A stretch of 64,000 nucleotides of DNA from Pleurocapsa minor GSE-CHR-MK 17-07R (lineage in GTDB: Bacteria > Chloroflexota > Anaerolineae > Aggregatilineales > Phototrophicaceae). The DNA lies in the NCBI GenBank assembly GCA_019359125.1, contig JAHHHY010000002.1, forward strand, positions 248,001 through 312,000. The letters are read 5' to 3'. The position numbers and the translations under genes were made by a program. Numbering within the stretch: position 1 is the stretch's first letter; every line of letters begins with the position of its first letter. Of this stretch, positions 37,890-46,486 are shown in pieces. The notes beneath the pieces were generated by a model, which was not told where the DNA came from, did no database searches, and saw only the letters and a list, made by a program, of their open reading frames with translations.

Positions 37890-40166
37890 ATGGAAACCAT
37901 CACCAGCCCCATGGGCACCACTTATCGGTTTACGATGACCCTCGGCAATGACGAGATCATCGTGGAGACAGGCAAACTTGCAGAGCAGGCCGGCGGTGCA
38001 GTCACCGTGCGCCTGGGCGACACCGTCGTGTTCGCCACTGCGACCATGAGCAAAAATCTGCGCGAAGGGCTGGATTTCTTCCCGCTCAGCGTGGACTACG
38101 AAGAAAAGTTCTATGCGGCGGGCCGCATCCCCGGCAGCTACTTCCGCCGTGAAGGCCGCCCCAGCGAACTGGCTATCCTGACCTCGCGCGTGGTGGACCG
38201 CACCCTGCGCCCGCTGTTTGCCGAGGACATGCGCAACGACGTGCAGGTCACCCTGTCCGCCTTCGCCCATGACCAGGAGCATCAGGTGGACATGCTGGCG
38301 ATCATCGCTGCCAGCGCCGCGCTGCACATCTCGAATGTGCCGTGGGGCGGCCCGGTGGCCGGCGTCCGCATCGGTTACATCGACGGCCAGCTCGTCGTCA
38401 ACCCGACCATTCAGCAGCAGGTGAACAGCACGCTCGACCTGCGCGTGTCGGGCACGGCCGATGCCATCAACATGGTGGAATGCGCCGCCGATGAAGTGCC
38501 GGAAGATATCATGCTGGAGGCGCTGCGCCTCGCGCACCAGTCGATTCAGGTGGCCATCACCCTGCAGAATGAAATGCAGGCGGCGATTGGCAAGCCCAAG
38601 AGCGAATACAACAGCGGCAAGCTGCCCGAAGCGATCGTGGAATCGGTGACCGCCAAGACCCGCGCTGCCGTGCAGAACGTGCTGCTGAACACCACCGACC
38701 GCGCTGGTCGTAACGAGGCGCTGGCCGAAGTGCTGGCCCCCGTGCTGGCCGAATACGAGGCCCACAACGACACTGCTGCCGACGATGCCCGTGTGAACAT
38801 CAAGCACGTGCGCGCCGCCTTTGAAGAAGTCGTGGCCAAGGAAGTGCGCCTGCGCATCGTCAATGAAGGCGTGCGCCCCGACGGTCGCACGACCACGCAA
38901 ATTCGCCCGCTGGCCGCTGAAGTTGGCGTGGTGCCGCGCGTGCATGGTACCGGCCTGTTCAAGCGTGGACAGACGCAGGTGCTCACCTTTGCGACACTGG
39001 GCACGCCCCGTGACGCGCAGGAAATCGACAGCCTGAGCCCTGAAGAAAACAAGCGTTATCTGCACCACTACAACATGCCCCCGTACAGCACGGGCGAGGC
39101 GATGCCGCTGCGTGGCCCCAAGCGCCGCGAAATCGGCCACGGTGCGCTGGCGGAAGCCGCCCTGCGCGCTGTGCTGCCTGAAGAAAGCGAATTCCCTTAC
39201 GTGATTCGTCTGGTGAGCGAGGCGCTGAGCAGCAACGGCAGCACCTCGATGGCCAGCGTGTGCGGCAGCACCCTGGCGCTGATGGATGCCGGCGTGCCGA
39301 TCAAGCGCCCGGTGGCCGGTATCGCCATGGGCCTGATCAAGGAAGGCGACAAGGTCGCTGTGCTGACCGACATCCAGGGCCTTGAAGACCACATCGGCGA
39401 TATGGACTTCAAGGTGGCCGGTACTGCCAATGGCATCACCGCGCTGCAGATGGACATCAAGATTTCCGGCGTGTCTGACGCTGTGATGGCGCAGGCGCTG
39501 GCCCAGGCCCGCGACGCCCGCCTGGAAGTCATGAACGTCATCCTGGGCGCGATTGCAGAACCACGCAAGGAACTGAGCCCGTATGCCCCGCGCATGGAGA
39601 CCGTGCGCATCAACCCAGAGAAGATCGGCGCGCTGATCGGGCCCGGCGGCAAGAACGTGCGCGGCATCCAGGAGCGCCACGGCGTGAAGGTCGATATCCA
39701 GGAAGACGGCTCGGTGTTCGTGAGCGCGGTCGATGGCTTCCAGGTGCAGAAGGCGCTGGACGAAATCCGCGGCCTGACGGAAGAGCCAGAGCTGGGCCGC
39801 ATCTACACCGGCAAGGTCAACCGCATCGAGGCGTTTGGCGCGTTTGTGGAAATCATGCCCGGCCGCGATGGCCTCGTCCACATCTCCCAGCTGGCTGACC
39901 GCCGCGTGGAGAAGGTGGAAGACGAGGTTGCGCTGGGCGACGAAGTCATGGTGATGATCACCGACGTCTCGCCGGATGGCAAGGTGCGCCTCAGCCGCCA
40001 GGCCGTCCTCGAAGGCTGGACGCTGGAAGAAGCCCGTGCCCGTGACGGCGGTGGCCGTGGCGGCAGCCGCGGTGGCGACCGCGGCGGAGATCGTCGTGGC
40101 GGTGGGGATCGCGGCGGCGACCGTGGTGGCCGTGGCGGTTACGACCGTGGCCCGCGCCGCGACTAA
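37890..40166 (+). CDS. pnp: Polynucleotide phosphorylase
   Basis: A 758-residue 3'-5' exoribonuclease that phosphorolyses RNA in the degradosome. Two RNase PH-like domains (about 10-220 and 310-545, the second with [20 protein letters not shown] and [20 protein letters not shown]), a linking helical domain, a KH domain ([20 protein letters not shown], about 575-635) and an S1 domain ([20 protein letters not shown], about 640-710). The tail after about 715 is almost only Gly, Arg and Asp with RGG repeats ([13 protein letters not shown]). The start could be ATG 37890 or GTG 37881; AAGGAGA lies at 37871-37877 and suits neither perfectly. It is the second gene of the rpsO operon and ends in a strong terminator. 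Confidence 0.95.
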   Translation: METITSPMGTTYRFTMTLGNDEIIVETGKLAEQAGGAVTVRLGDTVVFATATMSKNLREGLDFFPLSVDYEEKFYAAGRIPGSYFRREGRPSELAILTSRVVDRTLRPLFAEDMRNDVQVTLSAFAHDQEHQVDMLAIIAASAALHISNVPWGGPVAGVRIGYIDGQLVVNPTIQQQVNSTLDLRVSGTADAINMVECAADEVPEDIMLEALRLAHQSIQVAITLQNEMQAAIGKPKSEYNSGKLPEAIVESVTAKTRAAVQNVLLNTTDRAGRNEALAEVLAPVLAEYEAHNDTAADDARVNIKHVRAAFEEVVAKEVRLRIVNEGVRPDGRTTTQIRPLAAEVGVVPRVHGTGLFKRGQTQVLTFATLGTPRDAQEIDSLSPEENKRYLHHYNMPPYSTGEAMPLRGPKRREIGHGALAEAALRAVLPEESEFPYVIRLVSEALSSNGSTSMASVCGSTLALMDAGVPIKRPVAGIAMGLIKEGDKVAVLTDIQGLEDHIGDMDFKVAGTANGITALQMDIKISGVSDAVMAQALAQARDARLEVMNVILGAIAEPRKELSPYAPRMETVRINPEKIGALIGPGGKNVRGIQERHGVKVDIQEDGSVFVSAVDGFQVQKALDEIRGLTEEPELGRIYTGKVNRIEAFGAFVEIMPGRDGLVHISQLADRRVEKVEDEVALGDEVMVMITDVSPDGKVRLSRQAVLEGWTLEEARARDGGGRGGSRGGDRGGDRRGGGDRGGDRGGRGGYDRGPRRD

Positions 40167-40188
40167 TCGCGCTGCCTGAAAGACTGAT

Positions 40189-40228
40189 AAAAGGGGCTGG
40201 TTTCCACACGGAAACCAGCCCCTTTTTA
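40189..40228 (+). terminator. Rho-independent terminator after pnp
   Basis: A perfect 17-bp stem (40189-40205 with 40210-40226), a four-base loop and five T. Flanking A and T runs make it usable in both directions. Confidence 0.92.
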
Positions 40229-40348
40229 GTCAGTTAAAGATGCCCCATGTGGCCCACTGGCAAACGGGGTGAACAGGCCTCTCCTGCGATGCCCTGATGC
40301 TGTACGCTGGTACTTGCCCATCGAACCCGTGTACAGGAGAGGCAGAGC

Positions 40349-40651
40349 ATGGCTGCAATTAATTCCGCATCTGAGGCAAACACAACACCGAATGCTCATC
40401 AAGAACATATGGTCACCGTTGCGCTTGTGAGCGAACTGCGAAGTAACCTGGAAATTCTCGTCTCTGAGACGACTGCGCTCAAAGAACGGCTGATCGCTCT
40501 GATCGCCCAGCGCCATGCTGAGAAGCAGGCGAAGGATATGGCCCCCTCTCAGTACGATGCTGCGGGCCTGGACCGGCTGATCGCCAGTGACCCGGAACGC
40601 TATGGCTGGCTGCGGGACTTTCGCTCTGACGGCAGCGAAAAATCTGCATAA
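40349..40651 (+). CDS. Small protein of unknown function
   Basis: A 100-residue soluble protein without a recognised family. The first 20 residues are Ala/Ser/Asn-rich; the middle (about 25-62, ALVSELRSNLEILVSETTAL) is a strong amphipathic helix, perhaps a coiled coil; the end contains YDAAGLDRLIASDPERYGWL. An AGGAGAGG ribosome-binding site and normal codon use support a real gene. It lies 41 bases before the DUF421 gene on the same strand and may be co-transcribed. Confidence 0.6.
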   Translation: MAAINSASEANTTPNAHQEHMVTVALVSELRSNLEILVSETTALKERLIALIAQRHAEKQAKDMAPSQYDAAGLDRLIASDPERYGWLRDFRSDGSEKSA

Positions 40652-40692
40652 CACACGCCGGTCTGCCCGCGCCCTGTCTGGAGTTGGCCGTC

Positions 40693-41406
40693 ATGCTTGA
40701 TCTGCAAACCATATTCTTCGGGAACCAGCCGCTTGCTATCTACCTTGAGATTCTGCTGCGCACCGTCGTCATGTCTGTCTACACACTGCTGATTTTCCGC
40801 TTTGTGGCCGGGCGCGGCACGGGCTTTGGCGAGTTTTCGCTGTTCGAGTTCCTGCTGCTGGTGCTGCTGGGCTCGGCGGCGGGTGACCCGATGTTCAATC
40901 CAAACATACCCCTTGCGCATGGGATGTTCACCATCCTGGTGGTGGCGCTGATGGGACGCGGCATCCTCACGCTGACCAATCGCTCGCGAAAAGCAGAGCG
41001 CGTGCTGGAGGGTGACCCGATCCGGCTGGTGAAGGGCGGCCTGCTGGACATGCATGGCCTGAAACGCGCCCGCGTGTCCAGCAGTGAGGTGTATATGCAG
41101 CTTCGCCAGCAGGGCATCGACAACCTGGGGCAGGTGGCCTATGCCTATCTGGAGCCGGACGGCATCGTCAGCGTGTTTCCCGCGCACAGCGCCCCTGATG
41201 CGCCCACGTTGTCGATCCTGCCGGGTGAAGACAACCATCAGCGCCACGCCGGTGAGCGGGCGGGCAGTGATCAGCCGATGGCCTGTGTGGCCTGCGGACA
41301 GGTGACGCCAGCAGGCCGTCCTGACGAGGTGCTCAGGCCGTGCGCCCGCTGCCGGGGAACGGCTTTCACCGTCGCTCGCCAGGTGGAACACCTGCCCGGC
41401 GCCTGA
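40693..41406 (+). CDS. DUF421 (YetF-like) membrane protein with C-terminal zinc ribbon
   Basis: About 237 residues. Three N-terminal membrane helices (about 15-100; TVVMSVYTLLIFRFVAGRGT, FSLFEFLLLVLLGSAAGDP) are followed by the DUF421 cytoplasmic domain (ILTLTNRSRKAERVLEGDPI, LVKGGLLDMHGLKRARVSSS, QQGIDNLGQVAYAYLEPDG). The last 45 residues contain CVAC and CARC about 20 residues apart, a zinc-ribbon-like pair not present in B. subtilis YetF. The ATG at 40693 is preferred over the TTG at 40684 because GGAG lies nine bases upstream. Function in the family is unknown. The stop is three bases from the convergent ABC-F stop. Confidence 0.85.
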   Translation: MLDLQTIFFGNQPLAIYLEILLRTVVMSVYTLLIFRFVAGRGTGFGEFSLFEFLLLVLLGSAAGDPMFNPNIPLAHGMFTILVVALMGRGILTLTNRSRKAERVLEGDPIRLVKGGLLDMHGLKRARVSSSEVYMQLRQQGIDNLGQVAYAYLEPDGIVSVFPAHSAPDAPTLSILPGEDNHQRHAGERAGSDQPMACVACGQVTPAGRPDEVLRPCARCRGTAFTVARQVEHLPGA

Positions 41407-41416
41407 ACGTCAGGCG
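41400..41416. terminator. Small palindrome spanning both convergent stop codons
   Basis: CGCCTGA (41400-41406), three bases, and TCAGGCG (41410-41416): a 7-bp stem that contains the TGA stop of the DUF421 gene on one strand and of the ABC-F gene on the other. It may be a compact two-way stop signal; no U tract is present. Confidence 0.5.
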
Positions 41417-43053
41417 GGCAGGGCGTGCGCGCTGCCTAGATGAATCCGCTGCCCGCCGAAACGCTCGATGAAGCGCCGATCATGCGATGCCGCGATCACG
41501 GCTCCCTCGAACGAGGCCAGCGCGTTTTCAAAGCTCTCCACCACATCAAAGCTGAGATAGTTGGTCGGCTCGTCCAGAATGAGCAGATTCGCGCCAGACG
41601 CGATCAGCCGGGCAAGCTGCACTTTACGCCGCTGGCCCAGGCTCATGCCCCGCGCCGGCGTATCCAGTGACTCGTAGCGCATCAGCCCCATGCTGATAAT
41701 CAGCGATTTCAGGGCCTGGTCGTCCTGCGGCAGATCGCGCCGGAACGCCTCGAACACGGTTCCACCCAACCATAACAGCTCGGCTTCCTGATCCAGATAG
41801 CCAGGGATGACGCCCGGATTGAGCGCGACATAGCCCGTATCCGGCTGAATCAGCCCGGCCATCAGGCGCAGCAGCGTGCTTTTGCCCGCGCCATTATCGC
41901 CCGTGACGAGGATGCGCGCGCCGTTGTGCACCGTCAGTGACAGCTCGTGCAGCACGGTCACGCCGTCATAGGCCTTGCTCACGCGCTCAAGCTGAAGCGG
42001 GATGCGGCTGTCCAGTGCATGCGCCCCAAACTGCGCGGCGAAACGCAGCGGCACAGGCGGTCGCGGAATCGGGTCGGCCTCGATGCGCGCCAGCTTTTCC
42101 TCTGCAGAGCGGATGCGTTTGCTGGCCGTGGCCGCGTGCGTGTCGCGCTTGATATTCTTGACGAACTTGTCATTGTCGGTCACCTCGCGGAAGCGGTCGT
42201 TACGCCGCGCCGTCACCGCGATTTCAAACTTCAGGGCCTTGATCTCTTCGCCCTGGCGGATGAAGTCTTCCTCCCACTTGCGGCGCTCGGCCTGCTTTGC
42301 TGCTGCGTAGCCGTCGTAACGGTCGCGATACAGCCGGCCAGACCGCGTGTGCTCGTCGATTTCAAAAATGCCGGTCGCGACCGCGTTCAGGAAAGCGCGG
42401 TCGTGCGAGGCCATCAGCGCCGCCCCGCGATACGCTTTCAGCGTGCCTTCCAGCCAGTCCAGCATGCCCGCGTCCAGATGATTGGTCGGCTCGTCCAGCA
42501 GCAGCACATCGGGCGACTGAATCAGCAGCAGCGCCAGCGACGCGCGCGTTTTCTCGCCGCCGGACAACGTGTCAAAGGGCTGCGCGTGCGCGATGTGGGC
42601 GACGCCCAGGCCGGTCAGCGCCGCGTCGATGCGGCTGTCCAGCGCATAGCCATCGGCGCGCTCAAACGCCTCCTGCAAGTCGCCATAGCGGGCCAGCGCA
42701 GCGGCCAGGCCGTCGCCCCCCAGCGCGGCAAAGCTGCTCTCCAGCGCGCGCATGTCCGCCTCCAGCCCGCGCACCCAGGCGGCCGACGCGTCGATTAAAT
42801 CGCCCAGGGTGCGGCCAGCCTGCGGCGCGATATGCTGCGGCAGATAGCCCAGGCGCAGGCCGTCCGCCAGCGTGACGGTCCCGCCGTCAGCTGTCAGCTC
42901 ACTGGCGAGGATGCGCAGCAGGGTGGTCTTGCCGACGCCGTTGGCGCCCACCAGGCCGATGCGCTCGCCGCTGTGCAGCGCCAGCGTGATGTCGCGCAGG
43001 ATGGCGGCATCGCCAAAAAACTTCGAAAGTTGTCGAATGGATAGGGATTGCAA
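41410..43053 (-). CDS. ABC-F family ATPase (ribosome-associated)
   Basis: A 547-residue soluble protein with two ABC ATPase domains and no membrane domain. Domain 1: Walker A GANGVGKTT, signature LSGGEK, Walker B LLLDEPTNHLD. A charged linker follows (about 240-320, RRKWEEDFIRQGEEIKALKF), the P-site tRNA-interaction motif. Domain 2: GDNGAGKST, a diverged signature MSLGQRRK, and LLILDEPTNYLS. ABC-F proteins act on the ribosome, either in antibiotic resistance or in translation quality control. The start is TTG 43053, fixed by CGGAGG eight bases upstream; the ATG just after that site is out of frame. A TTGACA promoter, a 7-codon leader ORF and an attenuator-like terminator precede it, which favours drug- or stall-inducible control. 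Confidence 0.9.
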   Translation of the reverse strand: MQSLSIRQLSKFFGDAAILRDITLALHSGERIGLVGANGVGKTTLLRILASELTADGGTVTLADGLRLGYLPQHIAPQAGRTLGDLIDASAAWVRGLEADMRALESSFAALGGDGLAAALARYGDLQEAFERADGYALDSRIDAALTGLGVAHIAHAQPFDTLSGGEKTRASLALLLIQSPDVLLLDEPTNHLDAGMLDWLEGTLKAYRGAALMASHDRAFLNAVATGIFEIDEHTRSGRLYRDRYDGYAAAKQAERRKWEEDFIRQGEEIKALKFEIAVTARRNDRFREVTDNDKFVKNIKRDTHAATASKRIRSAEEKLARIEADPIPRPPVPLRFAAQFGAHALDSRIPLQLERVSKAYDGVTVLHELSLTVHNGARILVTGDNGAGKSTLLRLMAGLIQPDTGYVALNPGVIPGYLDQEAELLWLGGTVFEAFRRDLPQDDQALKSLIISMGLMRYESLDTPARGMSLGQRRKVQLARLIASGANLLILDEPTNYLSFDVVESFENALASFEGAVIAASHDRRFIERFGGQRIHLGSAHALPA

Positions 43054-43073
43054 TTGTCATGCCTCCGGAATGC

Positions 43074-43104
43074 AAAAACGCTCGAAAAACAGATTCGATT
43101 AGCG
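43074..43104 (-). terminator. Attenuator-like terminator in the ABC-F leader
   Basis: Read on the minus strand, CGCT-AAT-CGAA pairs with TTCGAGCG (eight pairs with a three-base bulge) around a seven-base loop, followed at once by TTTTTG. It lies 21 bases before the TTG start. The left arm includes codon 7 and the first base of the stop of the leader ORF, so a ribosome there would block it. An alternative pairing joins TTCGA at 43112-43116 with TCGAA at 43094-43098. Confidence 0.55.
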
Positions 43105-43122
43105 GTTTGCGTCGAAGCGCAT
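43099..43122 (-). CDS. Putative 7-residue leader peptide for the ABC-F gene
   Basis: ATG-CGC-TTC-GAC-GCA-AAC-CGC-TAA encodes MRFDANR. A GAAAGG element sits seven bases before the ATG. The ORF lies about 65 bases into the predicted transcript and its last codon and stop form part of the left arm of the terminator hairpin. Short upstream ORFs of this kind control several antibiotic-inducible ABC-F and erm genes. Expression is not proven; the case rests on position and overlap. Confidence 0.45.
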   Translation of the reverse strand: MRFDANR

Positions 43123-43193
43123 GACGGACCTTTCACTAATGGGGATAAAACCGTACGCGCGGCGGATGATTCACGCCCCGGTTACGTGCTTTC

Positions 43194-43222
43194 AGGATAT
43201 GCGAGGGGTCAGGAAATGTCAA
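43194..43222 (-). promoter_or_regulatory. Sigma-70-type promoter for the ABC-F gene
   Basis: On the minus strand TTGACA (43217-43222), a 17-base spacer and TATCCT (43194-43199). Transcription would begin near 43187, giving a leader of about 134 bases with the leader ORF and attenuator. Confidence 0.75.
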
Positions 43223-43232
43223 GAAGGAGTAA

Positions 43233-43260
43233 TGGGTGATGAGTGATGGGTGATGCGTGA
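43233..43260 (+). repeat. Heptamer repeat array (4 units)
   Basis: TGGGTGA, TGAGTGA, TGGGTGA, TGCGTGA, four contiguous seven-base units, directly behind the -35 element of the ABC-F promoter. Related in unit length and TGAGT core to the arrays at 28688-28855. Confidence 0.85.
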
Positions 43261-43371
43261 TGTACCGTATTGGTGACGCAATTTTGACGCTATGTAAGCG
43301 GTAGCCCAATCCTGACCATACGCCCGGAGTTTATCTGCTAAACTCGAAGTGACAGGATCGGGAGCAGAACA

Positions 43372-44694
43372 ATGACCAGTTTAGTTGCATGGGCTGTCGC
43401 GACAATGGTGTCATTTGCAGTGCAGGGGTTCAACAACCCTGTCATTGTGACGATTTTTCCCTATGAAGGCTCAATTACATTTGTCTCGGTCGCGCAGGAT
43501 GGCTCGACGCAAATTGTAGGTGAACTGCCTGCTGATTACCGACTGTGGCAATATCAGACTTATAGTGCGGATCAAAGGCACCTGGAGAGTCCAGACAGCA
43601 TCGCATTGTCGCCGGACGGGCAGTTTGCTGCCGTTTCTACCAGCCGCGGTGAAGATTTCATGCTGGACGTGTTTCGTACCAATGGAACGCTTCACTTTTC
43701 GATAGGCACCGAGACGCCGGTGCTGGCTGAATGGAGGCCAGATGGGTCTGGCTTTGCGTTTGTAACCAATTATGCGGCGTACAACGGAGATGCTGATCTG
43801 GGCGTCATGTATCTGGATGCGACTGCGCGCCAGGTGCGTCAACTCATTCCGCGTAGCAGGGTCACATTACCATACGATCTGGTATGGAGCAGTTCAGATG
43901 AGCTTTCGTTAATTGCCCGTGAGGAATCTGGCTCGGCACTACTATCGGTGTCATTCGATGGTGTGGTGACGGCGCTGCTGGAACTGACCTGGAATGGTGG
44001 GCCTGGCACATTTGGAAGTATCTGTGAGCGTGAATGGTCACCCAATATGCAGGTTTGGTATGTGGTGGTGGGTTGTATTGGCAGTCCAGAGTCCATCGTG
44101 TTAGAGGAATTGTATCGGGTTACGCCGGATGGCACCGCGCAGCGTGTGCTCACTGCGCCGGAGGCCTACCGCGCCCCTGATGTGTTTCAGGCACGGCATA
44201 ATATTGCTGGCGTTGAAATTGCTGGGGATGAAGTGTATGTACTGCTGCAGGAATGGATGTTCGTCCCTGATACTGAAGTAGCGCCAACATGGCACATTTT
44301 GCGCATGCGTGGTGAGTCGTGGGAGGAAGTTGTTTCACTCCCTTCTGTTGCTGGCAATAATGATGCGTTCAGCTACACACATGCGGCAACTTCACCAAAT
44401 GGCCGCTACATGGCCGTTGGGCGATATCGTTATTTGGTTGATCCAACGATTGCCAACGCACTTCTCGTTGTTGACCTGATGACAGGCGATATTGTTCGTA
44501 CGATCGATTTACTTGCTGTTGCCAGTTTTAGCGACGCGCTGCTTTGGTTCAGCGATGATGCGTTTCTGTATGGCGTAAACTACTACGGCCAGGGTTACCC
44601 GATGATGAGTAATTTTCTGCTGGTTGCCGCCATGGACGCACAATTGTCAGGCGAAATCGTCGTGCCACTCAACGACCCTGTATGGCTTCCTTAA
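43372..44694 (+). CDS. Beta-propeller (TolB/WD40-like) protein of unknown function
   Basis: A 440-residue protein with a hydrophobic N-terminus (1-20) that may be a signal or anchor. The body has repeats of the TolB-like blade pattern: DSIALSPDGQFAAVSTSRG, LAEWRPDGSGFAFVTN, LVWSSSDELSLIA, AATSPNGRYMAVGRY and LLWFSDDAFLYGVN, consistent with a six- to seven-bladed propeller. No enzyme motif is seen. Codon use is less GC-rich than the surrounding genes, a mild sign of transfer. An extended -10 (TGCTAAACT, about 43336-43344) and GGGAGCAG precede the ATG. It stands alone between the ABC-F promoter and a repeat-rich gap. Confidence 0.6.
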   Translation: MTSLVAWAVATMVSFAVQGFNNPVIVTIFPYEGSITFVSVAQDGSTQIVGELPADYRLWQYQTYSADQRHLESPDSIALSPDGQFAAVSTSRGEDFMLDVFRTNGTLHFSIGTETPVLAEWRPDGSGFAFVTNYAAYNGDADLGVMYLDATARQVRQLIPRSRVTLPYDLVWSSSDELSLIAREESGSALLSVSFDGVVTALLELTWNGGPGTFGSICEREWSPNMQVWYVVVGCIGSPESIVLEELYRVTPDGTAQRVLTAPEAYRAPDVFQARHNIAGVEIAGDEVYVLLQEWMFVPDTEVAPTWHILRMRGESWEEVVSLPSVAGNNDAFSYTHAATSPNGRYMAVGRYRYLVDPTIANALLVVDLMTGDIVRTIDLLAVASFSDALLWFSDDAFLYGVNYYGQGYPMMSNFLLVAAMDAQLSGEIVVPLNDPVWLP

Positions 44695-45033
44695 TATGTA
44701 ATGTGTGGCTCGACGGCATCTTGCTGCGCCACCCTGAGTTCAAAACCTAGGGCTACAAAACGGTCTGTCCCTGAAGGAACTCAAACCTCAGGTTTTGGAA
44801 AACTGCGCCGTCAGCAAGGCGATAAATCCGTTTGCAGACTTGTCGGTTGGCAGTATAGGGTTTTGAACCCCTATGCTGTGCAAAAGAGCACAAGGGGCGC
44901 CTCGCGAGGCGCCCGGCGGTTTCATCGGTTGCCAGATGTTCATGATCCGTAGGGGCCGACCTGTGTGTCGGCCCACCTTCTGGGATCATTCCTGGCGCTC
45001 AAGGCGTCCTGGCGGTTTGAAATCTTTCCCGCC
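44695..45033. repeat. Repeat-rich intergenic region
   Basis: This 339-bp gap holds no convincing gene. It contains a perfect 20-bp palindrome GGGCGCCTCGCGAGGCGCCC (44895-44914), a GTAGGGGCCGAC...GTCGGCCC inverted element (44949-44975), and a TCCCTGAAGG...AAACCTCAGG stretch (about 44768-44796) that is echoed at 47320-47369. It looks like a pile-up of dispersed intergenic repeats. Confidence 0.65.
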
Positions 45034-46476
45034 TTACACCATCGGCAGGTCACCGGCGCCGAATTTCTGGCCGGGCTGGATGACGATCGGGCCGCCCAGG
45101 TCTGGCGTGGCGATCAGGTCATAAGTTGTCGCGCCGGTGATGCGCACGGGCACAATCTCGCCCACCGGAAGCTCGCCTTCCACGATCACATAGCCGTCGA
45201 TTTCGGGCGCGTCGCGGTAGCTGCGGCCCAGCGACAGCATCCCCTCCATGGCCTCGCCGTCTTCGTCTTCCGGCGTGCCGTGGCCTTCGACCAGGATCGG
45301 CATAATTTTGCCCACCTGCGCCTGATTCTTCTTCAGGCTGATGTTCTGCTGAAGCTCCATCAGGGCTTCGTAGCGCGCCTGCTTCACATCGTCCGGCACA
45401 TGGTTGGGCAGGGCGGCGCTGGGCGTCCCCAGCTCATACGAGTACTTGAACGCGCCCACGCGGTCGAATTCCAGGTCGCGCACAAACTGCATCAGCCCTT
45501 CAAATTCGGCATCGGTCTCGCCCGGATAGCCGACGATGAAGGTCGTGCGCACGGCCAGGTCGGGCATCGCCTGGCGCATGCTGGCCAGCGTCTCGTACAC
45601 CCATTCAATCTTGGCCGGGCGCTTCATACGCAGCAGCGTGTCACGGTGGCCGTGCTGCAGCGGAATATCCAGGTAATGCTGCACCTGCGGCAGCGTGGCC
45701 ATCGTCTCGATCAGGCGCGGCGTCACGTAGCCGGGATAGGCATACATCAGGCGGATCCACGGCACTTCGGGCGCGGCTTTGGCGATTTCCTGCAGCAGCG
45801 TTGCCATCGCGTCTTTCATGCCCAGGTCGGTGCCATAATCGGTCGTGTCCTGCGCGATCAGCACGAGTTCCTTGACGCCCATGTCCTGAAGCTGGGCGGC
45901 CTCGCGCACGATGCTGTCCAGCTGGCGGCTGACCAGCGTGCCTTTGATCTTCGGGATGGCGCAGAAGGCGCACGGTCGCCGGCAGCCGTCGCTGATTTTG
46001 AGATAGGCGCTGGCCCCCTGCACGCTGGAGCGCATCACGCCGCCGTCGTCGCGGCCCACGGCCACCGCGTCGGTCGGCAGATGATAGAGCGGCTCCGGAT
46101 GCTTGCGCGTGCGCAGGCGGCCGATCAGGTCGAAGATGTCCATCCAGCGGCGCGTGCCGATGATGCCATCCAGCCCCGGCACCTCCTGCACCAGCGCGCC
46201 GCCATAGCGCTGCGACAGGCATCCGGCGGCGACCACCATCTGGCCATCGCGCCGGTTTTCCACCAGCTCGCGCAGCATATCGATGCTTTCCTGCTTGGCG
46301 CTGTCGATGAATCCGCACGTGTTCACGATCAGCACTTCGGCTTTGTCGGGCGCGCCGACGCCGCGCATGCCGTGCTGTTCCAGCACCTGCGCCATGCTTT
46401 CGCTGTCCACGGTGTTCTTCGAACAGCCGAGGCTCAGCAGATAATATTTGTCTTTGCGGGCGGTTTTTACGGCCAT
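45034..46476 (-). CDS. rimO: Ribosomal protein uS12 methylthiotransferase
   Basis: A 480-residue radical-SAM enzyme that adds a methylthio group to an Asp of ribosomal protein uS12. UPF0004 domain (about 10-130) with the three cluster Cys18 (LLSLGCSKNTVDSE), Cys54 (VNTCGFIDSAK) and Cys86 (AAGCLSQRYG); radical-SAM cluster CRRPCAFC (Cys165, 169, 172); and a C-terminal TRAM-like domain ending in LIATPDLGGPIVI. LGCSKNTVDSE marks RimO rather than MiaB. The ATG of MAVKTARKD is chosen by homology, 10 bases after the preceding gene's stop; its ribosome-binding site is weak, and an ATG at 46506 inside the upstream gene is an alternative. Likely co-transcribed with the crotonase gene. Confidence 0.92.
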   Translation of the reverse strand: MAVKTARKDKYYLLSLGCSKNTVDSESMAQVLEQHGMRGVGAPDKAEVLIVNTCGFIDSAKQESIDMLRELVENRRDGQMVVAAGCLSQRYGGALVQEVPGLDGIIGTRRWMDIFDLIGRLRTRKHPEPLYHLPTDAVAVGRDDGGVMRSSVQGASAYLKISDGCRRPCAFCAIPKIKGTLVSRQLDSIVREAAQLQDMGVKELVLIAQDTTDYGTDLGMKDAMATLLQEIAKAAPEVPWIRLMYAYPGYVTPRLIETMATLPQVQHYLDIPLQHGHRDTLLRMKRPAKIEWVYETLASMRQAMPDLAVRTTFIVGYPGETDAEFEGLMQFVRDLEFDRVGAFKYSYELGTPSAALPNHVPDDVKQARYEALMELQQNISLKKNQAQVGKIMPILVEGHGTPEDEDGEAMEGMLSLGRSYRDAPEIDGYVIVEGELPVGEIVPVRITGATTYDLIATPDLGGPIVIQPGQKFGAGDLPMV

Positions 46477-46486
46477 TGTGGGTGGG

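Noticed and set aside
37716-39881. 721-codon open frame antisense to pnp
   Set aside because: It is a mirror of the pnp reading frame in GC-rich DNA; the translation is His/Gln/Ala-rich with no family similarity, while pnp is unmistakable.
44701-44952. Small ORFs in the gap after the propeller gene
   Set aside because: They run through palindromic repeats, lack ribosome-binding sites and have no protein-like composition.
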